DNA of 19,003 nt from an uncultured Muribaculaceae bacterium (lineage in GTDB: Bacteria > Bacteroidota > Bacteroidia > Bacteroidales > Muribaculaceae). Location: the NCBI GenBank assembly GCA_905207535.1, contig CAJLLX010000024.1, positions 1 to 19,003 of the forward strand, written 5' to 3'. The translations under genes and the position numbers were made by a program. The notes beneath the pieces are model-generated. The model was not told the DNA's origin. It was given only the letters and a program-made list of their open reading frames with translations, and did not search any database. Below, one piece after another: positions 1-7,040 of this stretch; within the stretch, counting starts at the first letter, position 1, and each line of letters begins with the position of its first letter.

Positions 1-1880
1 ACCACGTATATTCCCGCCGCAGGGAGGGCAACACTGCCCGTCCCCGAGGCTATCAGGGCCCCCGAAGGGGAGAAAATCTCTATTTTGGAACCTTCGGCCG
101 ACACCGTGCGCCCTGCGACGGCAATCGTAAGCGGCTCTGTATCCGGCATTTCGCATGCGGGGATGCCGGTATTTTCGCCGAGGCGCAGCTCGGGCCATGT
201 CCAGGAGGAGCGGTCGGCGGCGTCGGGGATCGTCTCATAGAGGAGCTTGCTGGAGCGGCGGTCGCGCTGCTGCACATTGATGCGCATGAGGCGGTCGGGC
301 GAAGGCGCTCCGCTCTCGCCGAGGACGCTCCATGGGATGGCTCCTTCGAAGGTATAAAAGCGTTTGCTTACGCGCTTTTCGCAGACCACGCCCTCGGGGT
401 CAAGCTCCTCGGCCTGCCAGCGGTTGCCCTCGCCGCGGCGCATGGAGATGGTGCCGTCGGCGCCGAAGAAGAATTTGAACATACCCTTCTGTGGGTAGGT
501 GTCGCAGGCGTTGACCACATCGAGCCAGAGGAAGATGCCGTCCTTGTCGATCTTCTCGTCGAGAAGTATCTCGGGATCTACGGCATAGGCGTAGAAATAG
601 AGATTTTGGTCGTCGTAGAGAAAATCCATCTCGAAGCGGTTGCCCGTCTGCGAGCCCATGGTGAGCTGACGGCCCATGGGATAGGTCCAGGCGTCCTTCG
701 AGGGTGTACCGTCGAGCGTGGGAGTGCCGTAGGGGGCCTCAAAGCCTTTGAGGGCGCGTCCGCGGATCACGGCATTCCCCTCGGTCTGGCCGCCGGCGTA
801 AGTGCCGGCCACGGCGTAGACATAGCCCGAATTGTCGACATTGACCGAGCCCCAGCTGGCGCGACCGCCTTCCGGGACGTAGAACGAGTGGTTGGTGCAA
901 CGGAAATTGCGACAATCAGCATCGCCCACTGCCACAAAATGATGGTAATAGTCGATACCCTTGCCGTCGATACCGTCGCACTCTCCCATCCACGACATCA
1001 CCGTCTCTCCCCCGGGGAGCTTGCGGATGTAAGGCCCGGCTGAGATATGGCTGAGGTCGGCGCTGCTGACGAGCATCTTGGAGCGGTCGGGGGAGCCGGC
1101 GTCGACCCAGTGGCTCCAGTTGTCCTCGAGGGTGCAGCGTATAGTGGTGGCCCTGAAGCCGTTGTAACCGGGCTGGCCGTTGTCCTCGATGGAGTAGACT
1201 ATCTCGTTGTTGTCGGTGAGGATGGCCACGGGCATGCCGTCGCGGTGTCCCTGGCGGTAGCTGACGCGCTGCGCGGGGGTCCAGCTCAGGCCGTTGTCGT
1301 AAGAGCGGGAGAGCATGATCTGCTGATCGTTGTTCCCTTCCAGCTCGAGGGAGAAGTAGCAATGGATTTCGCCCGAAGGGAGGAGGAGGAAAGCCGGCTC
1401 CCAGCAGCCGTCCTGGCCGAGATGGCTGGCGGTGTGAACGCGAGTCATCTTGCTCCAGGTCAGACCGTTGTCCTCGGAGCGGAGCACTCCGATGGTGAAG
1501 GGACGGTCTTCGGAGTAGGGCTCCACCGGGCGATAGTTGAGCCCTAAGAGGATGGTGCCGTCGGGGAGCTGGACAAAATCGGGATTGCACAGCTCGTATT
1601 TGTCCGGGTGGCGGATCACGGTCTGCGGCGACGTCCAGTGGTCGCCTGAGTCGGAGCTGTAGGTGACCTCGATGCCTCGGCTCCAGGCCGTGCCCATCAT
1701 CAGCAACCGGCCGTCCTGCAGCTCTATCAGGCGCCCGTAGCCGCTTGGCGGCGAGAGAGGTACACGGCGGGTGTTCATATCCCAGTAGATACGCGAGCGC
1801 TCGAAAGGCTCGTGGCGCACTGCCTGCACTGCCACGGAGGTGAGCAGCAGGAGTCCGATGGTTGACAGCAGATGTTTCAT
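1..1880 (-). CDS. Secreted sialidase-fold (BNR/GH93-like) glycosidase with CBM9-like domain, paralogue A; 3' end cut by window edge
   Basis: The frame is open from the ATG at 1880 to the left edge (626 codons plus two bases). Residues 1-20 look like a signal peptide ending near VAVQA. Three Asp-boxes (SSDSGDHW ~75-82, SEDNGLTW ~135-142, SYDNGLSW ~193-200) mark a six-bladed propeller. DGCWEP (Glu161) and IEDNGQPGYNG (Glu232) are conserved with paralogue C and are candidate catalytic acids by analogy with GH93; the roles are inferred. Residues ~382-566 form a CBM9-like sugar-binding domain (FLYDDQNLYFYAY, DKDGIFLWLD, GMFKFFFGADG). There is no RIP motif, so sialic acid is an unlikely substrate. 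Its start overlaps the stop of paralogue B by ATGA. Unlike B and C, its tail (IEIFSPSGALIASG...LPAAGIYV) resembles a standard type IX secretion (T9SS) type-A sorting domain, so probably only about 10-20 residues are missing. Confidence 0.87.
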   Translation of the reverse strand, partial: MKHLLSTIGLLLLTSVAVQAVRHEPFERSRIYWDMNTRRVPLSPPSGYGRLIELQDGRLLMMGTAWSRGIEVTYSSDSGDHWTSPQTVIRHPDKYELCNPDFVQLPDGTILLGLNYRPVEPYSEDRPFTIGVLRSEDNGLTWSKMTRVHTASHLGQDGCWEPAFLLLPSGEIHCYFSLELEGNNDQQIMLSRSYDNGLSWTPAQRVSYRQGHRDGMPVAILTDNNEIVYSIEDNGQPGYNGFRATTIRCTLEDNWSHWVDAGSPDRSKMLVSSADLSHISAGPYIRKLPGGETVMSWMGECDGIDGKGIDYYHHFVAVGDADCRNFRCTNHSFYVPEGGRASWGSVNVDNSGYVYAVAGTYAGGQTEGNAVIRGRALKGFEAPYGTPTLDGTPSKDAWTYPMGRQLTMGSQTGNRFEMDFLYDDQNLYFYAYAVDPEILLDEKIDKDGIFLWLDVVNACDTYPQKGMFKFFFGADGTISMRRGEGNRWQAEELDPEGVVCEKRVSKRFYTFEGAIPWSVLGESGAPSPDRLMRINVQQRDRRSSKLLYETIPDAADRSSWTWPELRLGENTGIPACEMPDTEPLTIAVAGRTVSAEGSKIEIFSPSGALIASGTGSVALPAAGIYV

Positions 1881-3742
1881 TTCACGATTTCTTTAGTGAC
1901 TTTGGCGCCCTGACGGCGGATGAAGATACCTCCGGCGGGATTGGATACGGGGACACCCTGGAGATTGAACCACTCCACCGGAGCGGCAGCAGAGGCGGCA
2001 TCGGCCTCGGGGACGTCGATTCCCGAATTCTCGCCGAGCCGGAATTCAGGCCAGGTCCACGACGAACGTTCATTGGTATCGGGTATCGACTCGTAGAAGA
2101 GTCCGCGCTCGCGGCGGTCGCGCTGCTGCACATTGATGCGCATGGTGCGTTCGGGCGAGGGTGGCGTAGATTCGCCGAGAAGGGTCCAGGGGATGGCGAT
2201 CTCGAAGTAGTAGTAAGTTTTGGCCACGCGGCTTTCCACTTTCACACCTTCGGGATTGAGCTCCTCGGCCTGCCAGCGGTTGTCGCTGCCGCGGCGGAGG
2301 GAGATGGTGCCGTCGGCGCCGAAGAAGAATCGGTACATTCCTTCCTGAGGGTAGGTGTCGCAGGCGCCGGCTACATCGAGCGAGATGAAAAAGCCATCCT
2401 TGTCGATAGTCTCGTCGAGGCGGATATCCTTATCGGTACCGTAGGCCGAGATGTAGAGATTATCGTTGTCATAGAGGAAATCGAACGCCACGCGGTTGCC
2501 GGTCTGCGAGCCCATGGCGAGCTGACGCGCCGAGGGGTAGGTCCAGGCATCCTTTTGGGGCGAACCGTCGAGCACCGGAGTGCCGAAAGGCGCCTCAAAC
2601 CCCTTGAGGGGGCGTCCTTTGATGAGACCGAGCACACAGCCGCCGCCATAGGTGCCTACATTGGCCATGGCGTAGCAATATCCGTCGTCGGCATAGGCGA
2701 TGGAACCCCAGTTGGCAAACTCGTTCTCGTTGCGGTAGAAAGCGGGAGCTACAGCCTTGAAATTGCGTGCGTCGGCATCGCCTACAGCCACAAAGAGGGG
2801 ATATTTGTCGATTTCGGTGGTGGTACGTCCGTCGGAATTGCCCATCCACGAGGCCATGGTCTCGCCGTTGGGGAGCTTGCGGATGTAGGGCGCGGCGGAG
2901 TTGTGCTTCTTGTCGTTGTTGTTGGCGAAGATCATCTGGCGGTTGGGCGACGAGGCGTTGACCCAGGTGCTCCAGTTGTCCTCGAGAGAGCAGCGGAAGG
3001 TGGTGGCGCGGGGTGAGCCGAGATAGTCGCCATGGCCGAAGTCCTCGATGATGCCCACAATCTCGTTGGCATCGGTGATGATGGCGGTGGCCATGCCGTC
3101 GCGCCATCCGGCACGGTAGCACACTCGCTCCGAAGCGCCCCAGGTGAGGCCGCCGTCGAAGGAGCGCGAGATCTTGATCTCCTGGTCGCCGCAGCCTTTT
3201 AGCTCCACGGAGTAGTAGCATTGCACTTCGCCCGAGGGGAGCTCAAGGAAGGAGGGCTCCCAGCAGCCGTCGCCGCGGTAATATTCGGCCTCAAACACCG
3301 GGATGGGCCCCTCCCAGGTCTTGCCAAGGTCGGTGGAGCGCATCACCTCGATGCCGAATTTGCGGTCGGGCGAATAGGGCTCGTTGGGGCGCGGATTGAG
3401 GCCCACGAGCAGAGTGCCATCGGAGAGTTGGGTGAAATCGGGCGAACCGTAATCGAATCCCGAAGGCTTGTTGACGATCTTTTTCGGCTCGGTCCAGTGA
3501 GCGCCGTAGTCGGTGCTGATGGTGTAGCAGAGGCCTCCGCCGTATCGGCCTACAATCATGAGGCGCCCGTCTATGAGCTGCACCATGCGGCCGTAATTGC
3601 CGCCCCAGGGCATGGCATCGACACGGGTATAGGGGTCCCAGTAGATGCGCGAGCGGTCGTAAGGCTCGTGGTAAACGGCCTGCGCGGCCACACCGGTGAG
3701 CAGAGCGAGAGATATGATGGAGAGGAAGCGTTTCATTTTCAT
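1877..3742 (-). CDS. Secreted sialidase-fold (BNR/GH93-like) glycosidase with CBM9-like domain, paralogue B
   Basis: 621 residues. Signal peptide ~1-22. Asp-boxes STDYGAHW (76-83), STDLGKTW (136-143) and SFDGGLTW (194-201) define the propeller. DGCWEPSF places Glu162 where the paralogues have theirs. The second acidic motif reads IIEDFGHGDYLG (Glu233), replacing the EDNGQPGYNG of its neighbours, so the active-site surrounds differ and specificity may too. The CBM9-like domain spans ~384-566. The last 34 residues are the tail VEWFNLQG...GIFIRRQG.KVTKEIVK. The ATG at 3742 overlaps the TGA of paralogue C; a second in-frame ATG at 3736 would also give a signal peptide, but the overlapping one is preferred because the next junction has the same layout. 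It is closer to A than to C (shared GADGTIS.RRG and NRWQAEEL), so the A/B split is the younger duplication. Family name is by fold; activity is unproven. Confidence 0.9.
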   Translation of the reverse strand: MKMKRFLSIISLALLTGVAAQAVYHEPYDRSRIYWDPYTRVDAMPWGGNYGRMVQLIDGRLMIVGRYGGGLCYTISTDYGAHWTEPKKIVNKPSGFDYGSPDFTQLSDGTLLVGLNPRPNEPYSPDRKFGIEVMRSTDLGKTWEGPIPVFEAEYYRGDGCWEPSFLELPSGEVQCYYSVELKGCGDQEIKISRSFDGGLTWGASERVCYRAGWRDGMATAIITDANEIVGIIEDFGHGDYLGSPRATTFRCSLEDNWSTWVNASSPNRQMIFANNNDKKHNSAAPYIRKLPNGETMASWMGNSDGRTTTEIDKYPLFVAVGDADARNFKAVAPAFYRNENEFANWGSIAYADDGYCYAMANVGTYGGGCVLGLIKGRPLKGFEAPFGTPVLDGSPQKDAWTYPSARQLAMGSQTGNRVAFDFLYDNDNLYISAYGTDKDIRLDETIDKDGFFISLDVAGACDTYPQEGMYRFFFGADGTISLRRGSDNRWQAEELNPEGVKVESRVAKTYYYFEIAIPWTLLGESTPPSPERTMRINVQQRDRRERGLFYESIPDTNERSSWTWPEFRLGENSGIDVPEADAASAAAPVEWFNLQGVPVSNPAGGIFIRRQGAKVTKEIVK

Positions 3743-5574
3743 TTAAGGAGCTCTTTAGTTACTTTGGTGCCCTGACGCCGGATGAATATTCCCCCGGCGG
3801 GATTGGCCACGGGGAGACCCTGGAGATTGAACCACTCCACGGGAGCGTCAACGCCCGAGGCGTCGGCCTCAGCGGCCACGATGCCGACATTTTCGGAGGG
3901 TGTGAGGCGGAATTCGGGCCATGTCCACGACTGGCGCGACACGGCGTCGGGGAATCCCTCGACGCGCAGCTCTTTCTTACGGATATCGTTGATTTCGATA
4001 TTCATGCGCATAGTCTGCTCTACGCGGGGGCCGCCCCAGCCGAACACGCTCCATGGGATAGCCACCTCGAGGACGTAGTAGGTGCGCCCGATCTTAAACT
4101 CCTTGCGGATGCCGTCGAGCGAGGCCTCAGAGGCGTTCCAGCGGTTGTTGTGCCCTTCCTGCATCTTCACAGAGCCGTCGATGTCAAAGAAAATGCGGTA
4201 CATCCCGTCCTGCGGATAGTTGTCGGGATTGTTGGTAGTGTCGATAGTAAGATACACGCCGTCGCGGTCGGTGTCGCGGTCGGTGATCTGGTCGTTGTCA
4301 GAGACGAAGGCGAGCATGTAGAGGCACTCGTTGTCGTAGAGGAAGTCGAAAGCGCCTCGGGTGCGGGCACTCTGGCCGAGGACTATCTGCTCGCAGCGCG
4401 GGGAAGTCCAGGGATCCTTGGAGTAGGAGGCGTCGATGGTGGGTGTGCCGAAGTCGGCCTTCACATAGTCGATGACGGAGCCCTTCATGAGGTAGATGCC
4501 GCCATGCGAGCTGAGAGCGAAGACACGGTTGTCGAAAGCCACATTGACCGAATTCCACTGGCGGTCGCCGTCGGTGGTGTGGAACGGCTGGGCCACCTGT
4601 TTGAATTTGAGCGCGTCCTTATTGCCCACTGCGGTGAACATGTCGAGGCCGCCGGTGAGCGGATTGGTACCCTGCCACGAGGCGAGAGTGTAGTCGTTGC
4701 GCATACGGCGGATGTAGGGAGCAGCCGAGAGATTCTGCTTGTCGGTATTGTTGGCAAAGATCATATGGCGGTTGGGGCTGTTGCCGTCCACCCAGCAGTC
4801 GTGCCAGTTCTGCTCCACGGTGCATCGCATGGTGGTGGCGCGGAAGCCGTTGTATCCCGGCTGTCCGTTGTCCTCCACTATGACCACGATGTCGCCGGCA
4901 GCGGTGATGATGGCCGAGGGCATGCCGTCGCGGTGTCCGGCACGGAAGGTTACGCGCTCGGGAGCGCTCCATGTGAGGCCCTTGTCGAAGGAGCGACAGA
5001 GCGAGATCTCCTGTTCGCCGCTGCTGGTATAGGGGTGCTCGTTGGCGAAGTAGCAGTGGAGCTCGCCGTCGGGCATCTCCAGGAACGAGGGCTCCCAGCA
5101 GCCGTCCTCGAAGGTATGCGAGGCATCGTAGATGTATATCGGGTCGGACCACGTCTCGCCGTTGTCGGTAGAGCGCACGCAGCGGATGCCGAAGCGCCGG
5201 TCCACGGTATAATCTCCGTGGGGGCGGGGGTTGTATCCCACTATGATGGTGCCGTCGGTGAGCTGGATGAGATCGGGCACACAATTAGAGATATTGTTGA
5301 CGGGATTGGGTGCGATGAGCTCGGGCGTGGTCCATCTGTCGCCGTTGTCGTTGCTGTAGCACACCTTGATGCCGTTGGGGCCGTAGCTCTCGGCGGCGGC
5401 TATGAGGCGGCCGTCCTGCAGGGTGATGAGGCGGGCATAGTTGCCGGTCTCGAAGATGCGCTGCTCCGAACTGATGTCCCAGAGCACACGTGGATAGTCA
5501 TACGGAGCGTGATAGCGGGCCGAAGCCGTGAGAGCCGTAGCGGCAAGAGCGAGAATCGCGATAGATTTATTCAT
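3739..5574 (-). CDS. Secreted sialidase-fold (BNR/GH93-like) glycosidase with CBM9-like domain, paralogue C
   Basis: 611 residues, first intact gene of the tandem trio. Signal peptide ~1-19 (LALAATALTASA). Asp-boxes are SNDNGDRW (74-81), STDNGETW (135-142) and SFDKGLTW (195-202). Candidate catalytic acids by family analogy are Glu161 (DGCWEPSF) and Glu234 (VEDNGQPGYNG). An NYARL..LQDG stretch near 46-55 resembles the first strand of GH93 exo-arabinanases; no sialidase RIP motif is present. The CBM9-like domain is ~374-556 (FLYDNECLYMLAF, DRDGVYLTID, GMYRIFFDIDG). The C-terminal tail 578-611 is nearly identical to that of paralogue B at both DNA and protein level. The start lies 29 bp after the stop of a deleted relative and probably uses that relative's promoter. 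Likely exported across the outer membrane; arabinobiose or another terminal sugar release is a guess. Confidence 0.9.
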   Translation of the reverse strand: MNKSIAILALAATALTASARYHAPYDYPRVLWDISSEQRIFETGNYARLITLQDGRLIAAAESYGPNGIKVCYSNDNGDRWTTPELIAPNPVNNISNCVPDLIQLTDGTIIVGYNPRPHGDYTVDRRFGIRCVRSTDNGETWSDPIYIYDASHTFEDGCWEPSFLEMPDGELHCYFANEHPYTSSGEQEISLCRSFDKGLTWSAPERVTFRAGHRDGMPSAIITAAGDIVVIVEDNGQPGYNGFRATTMRCTVEQNWHDCWVDGNSPNRHMIFANNTDKQNLSAAPYIRRMRNDYTLASWQGTNPLTGGLDMFTAVGNKDALKFKQVAQPFHTTDGDRQWNSVNVAFDNRVFALSSHGGIYLMKGSVIDYVKADFGTPTIDASYSKDPWTSPRCEQIVLGQSARTRGAFDFLYDNECLYMLAFVSDNDQITDRDTDRDGVYLTIDTTNNPDNYPQDGMYRIFFDIDGSVKMQEGHNNRWNASEASLDGIRKEFKIGRTYYVLEVAIPWSVFGWGGPRVEQTMRMNIEINDIRKKELRVEGFPDAVSRQSWTWPEFRLTPSENVGIVAAEADASGVDAPVEWFNLQGLPVANPAGGIFIRRQGTKVTKELLK

Positions 5575-5603
5575 GCGATGAGTGTATTTTAGTTAATGCA
5601 AGG

Positions 5604-5777
5604 TTATTTCATCATTACTTTCTCAGCTTGGGAGTCCTGACGCCGGATAGGCGGGCGAAGCTACCGTCTGTCCGAGCATATTGAACCACTCCACGGGAGC
5701 GGCGGAACCGAGCGCGGAGCCGGTATCGGCGTCGGTGGAGCGTACGCAGCGGAGGCAAGTAGACGTAAGGGTTTCAT
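5604..5777 (-). pseudogene. Internally deleted fourth sialidase-fold paralogue (N-terminal start plus C-terminal tail only)
   Basis: Reading leftward from the ATG at 5777 gives MKPLRLLASAA, the beginning of a signal peptide. About 30 bases later another frame reads STDADTGSALGSAAPVEWFN and then MLGQTVASPA, matching the end of the neighbours (EADASGVDAPVEWFNLQG.PVANPAG). A second frame change, caused by loss of roughly 11 bases where the others encode GGIFI, restores RRQDSQAEKVMMK followed by TAA at 5604-5606. About 1.7 kb of propeller and CBM9-like sequence is therefore gone, leaving both ends of the gene and its upstream promoter-like box. The frame is broken twice, so no product is expected. 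It now acts as leader DNA for paralogue C. Confidence 0.8.
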
Positions 5778-5786
5778 AAGAATGTT

Positions 5787-5794
5787 CAAATTTA
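5787..5794 (-). promoter_or_regulatory. Candidate -7 box (TAAATTTG) for the sialidase-fold operon
   Basis: On the minus strand the bases read TAAATTTG, a full match to the Bacteroidetes TAnnTTTG box. No TTTG lies 19-21 bases upstream, so only half the consensus is present. Transcription would start almost at the ATG of the deleted paralogue and run through its remnant into paralogue C, giving a leader of about 200 nt. It lies downstream of the terminator-like hairpin that follows the susCDE genes, which would let the trio be expressed independently. Confidence 0.4.
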
Positions 5795-5881
5795 CAAAAA
5801 ATTGACCGGTAAGGAAGAATTTAAGTAAGACAGATACAAATGCCGGGAGAGAAGAGCATCGGAATTAGAGAAAAACAACGG

Positions 5882-5922
5882 GGGTGTTGCCGTCCGGGAA
5901 TCAGCCGGGAGAGGCAACACCC
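5882..5922 (-). terminator. Rho-independent-type terminator after the susCDE genes
   Basis: A perfect 10-bp inverted repeat, GGGTGTTGCC (5882-5891) and GGCAACACCC (5913-5922), encloses a 21-nt loop. Read in the minus direction it is followed closely by CCGTTGTTTTTC, a short U-run. It sits about 75 bp past the stop of the SusE-position gene and before the promoter-like box of the sialidase trio. Confidence 0.65.
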
Positions 5923-5956
5923 TCGGAGTATGATGATAAAGAAACCGGAATCGGCC

Positions 5957-5982
5957 CTGAAGCGCCTGAAGAGGCGCTTCAG
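5957..5982 (-). other. Stem-loop immediately downstream of the SusE-position gene
   Basis: A perfect 11-bp stem, CTGAAGCGCCT (5957-5967) with AGGCGCTTCAG (5972-5982), has a GAAG tetraloop on the plus strand and starts 14 bases past the stop codon. There is no U-run next to it. It could protect the 3' end of the susCDE transcript from exonucleases or work in tandem with the terminator at 5882-5922. Confidence 0.55.
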
Positions 5983-5996
5983 AGGGTCCGGAGATA

Positions 5997-7001
5997 TTAC
6001 TTGACTGTTGCGGTGACCACGCAGGTGCTCTCCACTGTGATAGCGGGGTTGGAAGCGTGGGCAGCTACGAAGCGGTAGGTTACGGGGGAGGTGAAATCTA
6101 CGGGGGTGCCGGAGGTCTGCTCCACGTCGCCGATGAAGACCTTCTCGTTGGCGGGATCGTTGAGTGTGAACTCGGGAGCGATAGCCGTGAGGTCGGTGCC
6201 GGCGGGCACTTCGATATTCATTGTGGTAGCTGCATAGTCGTACTCGCTGCGTACGAGCGTGCCGGCGACACCGGCAAGCTTGAAGGCCTTGAACTCGCCG
6301 TAGTAGAGCGTGTAGAGGCGATAGTCGCGCACGTCACCCGAAGCCGATGTAGAGCGGATGTCGAAGACATCAGCGAGGTTGCGCTTTGTGGTGGCCTTGA
6401 AGGGCTCGTAGTCGGCGTCGGCCTCCTTCTTGATCTCTACGGTCTGCGAGGGAGACTCCTGATAGATGGCGATAGTCTGATTTTTCAGGGCTATGTTGCC
6501 GTCGCGGCCGTTGAAGCGGGCTTTGCGCGACAGCGACAGGAGCCAGTCGGAGCCGTTGACGAGGTCGGCATACACCTCATTGCGTCCGGCAAAGAGGCTG
6601 ATGCTGACGTTGGTGATGGCGTTGGCGTTGTCAGTGACGGTCACCCACACCGAAGTGGTGTCGGACTTGAGCGAATTGCCGGCGTCCTCGTGGTTGGTGG
6701 CTACGCACACCACATGGAAGATGCCCGGTTTCTGATAGGAGTAGTTGAGGAAGCCCTTGTTGACCACCAGGCCGGTGTTCGACTGGTCGCGGAGCTCGTA
6801 GTCGTGGTCCTCGTCGCCGGGATATACCACCACGTTGTCGGCGTTGCCCACAAAGCGTACGGTCATGTTCTCGTTGACCTCATAGTGGAGTTTGTCCACG
6901 CTGAGAGCGGCAGTGGGCTGCTCGGCGGTCTTGTCGTCGCAGGAAGCGAGCATCAGGGCGGCGCCGGCCATGAGGCATATGTAATTTCTAAACAGTTTCA
7001 T
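5997..7001 (-). CDS. SusE-position surface glycan-binding lipoprotein (PKD-like plus DUF5018-like domains)
   Basis: 334 residues. A signal peptide ends in the lipobox LMLASC with the lipidated Cys21 followed by DDK, an acidic surface-export type signal. Residues ~30-125 look like a PKD/Ig-like fold (NENMTVRFVGNADNVVVYPGD; YSYQKPGIFHVVCVATN). The C-terminal ~235-334 has the pattern of DUF5018 glycan-binding modules (MNIEVPAGTDLTAIAPEFTL; VTYRFVAAH). It lies 39 bp after the SusD gene in the same direction, the usual place of SusE/SusF-type binding proteins. The expected role is to hold polysaccharide at the cell surface for SusC/SusD. No catalytic motif is visible. Domain names are from pattern recognition, not from a profile search. 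Confidence 0.82.
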   Translation of the reverse strand: MKLFRNYICLMAGAALMLASCDDKTAEQPTAALSVDKLHYEVNENMTVRFVGNADNVVVYPGDEDHDYELRDQSNTGLVVNKGFLNYSYQKPGIFHVVCVATNHEDAGNSLKSDTTSVWVTVTDNANAITNVSISLFAGRNEVYADLVNGSDWLLSLSRKARFNGRDGNIALKNQTIAIYQESPSQTVEIKKEADADYEPFKATTKRNLADVFDIRSTSASGDVRDYRLYTLYYGEFKAFKLAGVAGTLVRSEYDYAATTMNIEVPAGTDLTAIAPEFTLNDPANEKVFIGDVEQTSGTPVDFTSPVTYRFVAAHASNPAITVESTCVVTATVK

Positions 7002-7040
7002 ATCTGTGAGTTGATACTAAAGTAAGAGAATGTAGGGGGA

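Noticed and set aside
1..5574. Calling the trio true exo-alpha-sialidases (GH33)
   Set aside because: Asp-boxes occur in many propeller families. No FRIP/YRIP motif precedes them, and the WEP and EDN acidic motifs fit GH93-like enzymes better; the family is left open.
1862..5592. Long plus-strand frames (1862-3016, 4150-5592) opposite the sialidase-fold genes
   Set aside because: They mirror one another only because the real paralogues do. They lack credible signal peptides or domains.
5884..6078. 64-codon plus-strand frame after the SusE-position gene
   Set aside because: It consists of the two hairpins and the reverse of the SusE-like C-terminus; it has no independent coding signal.
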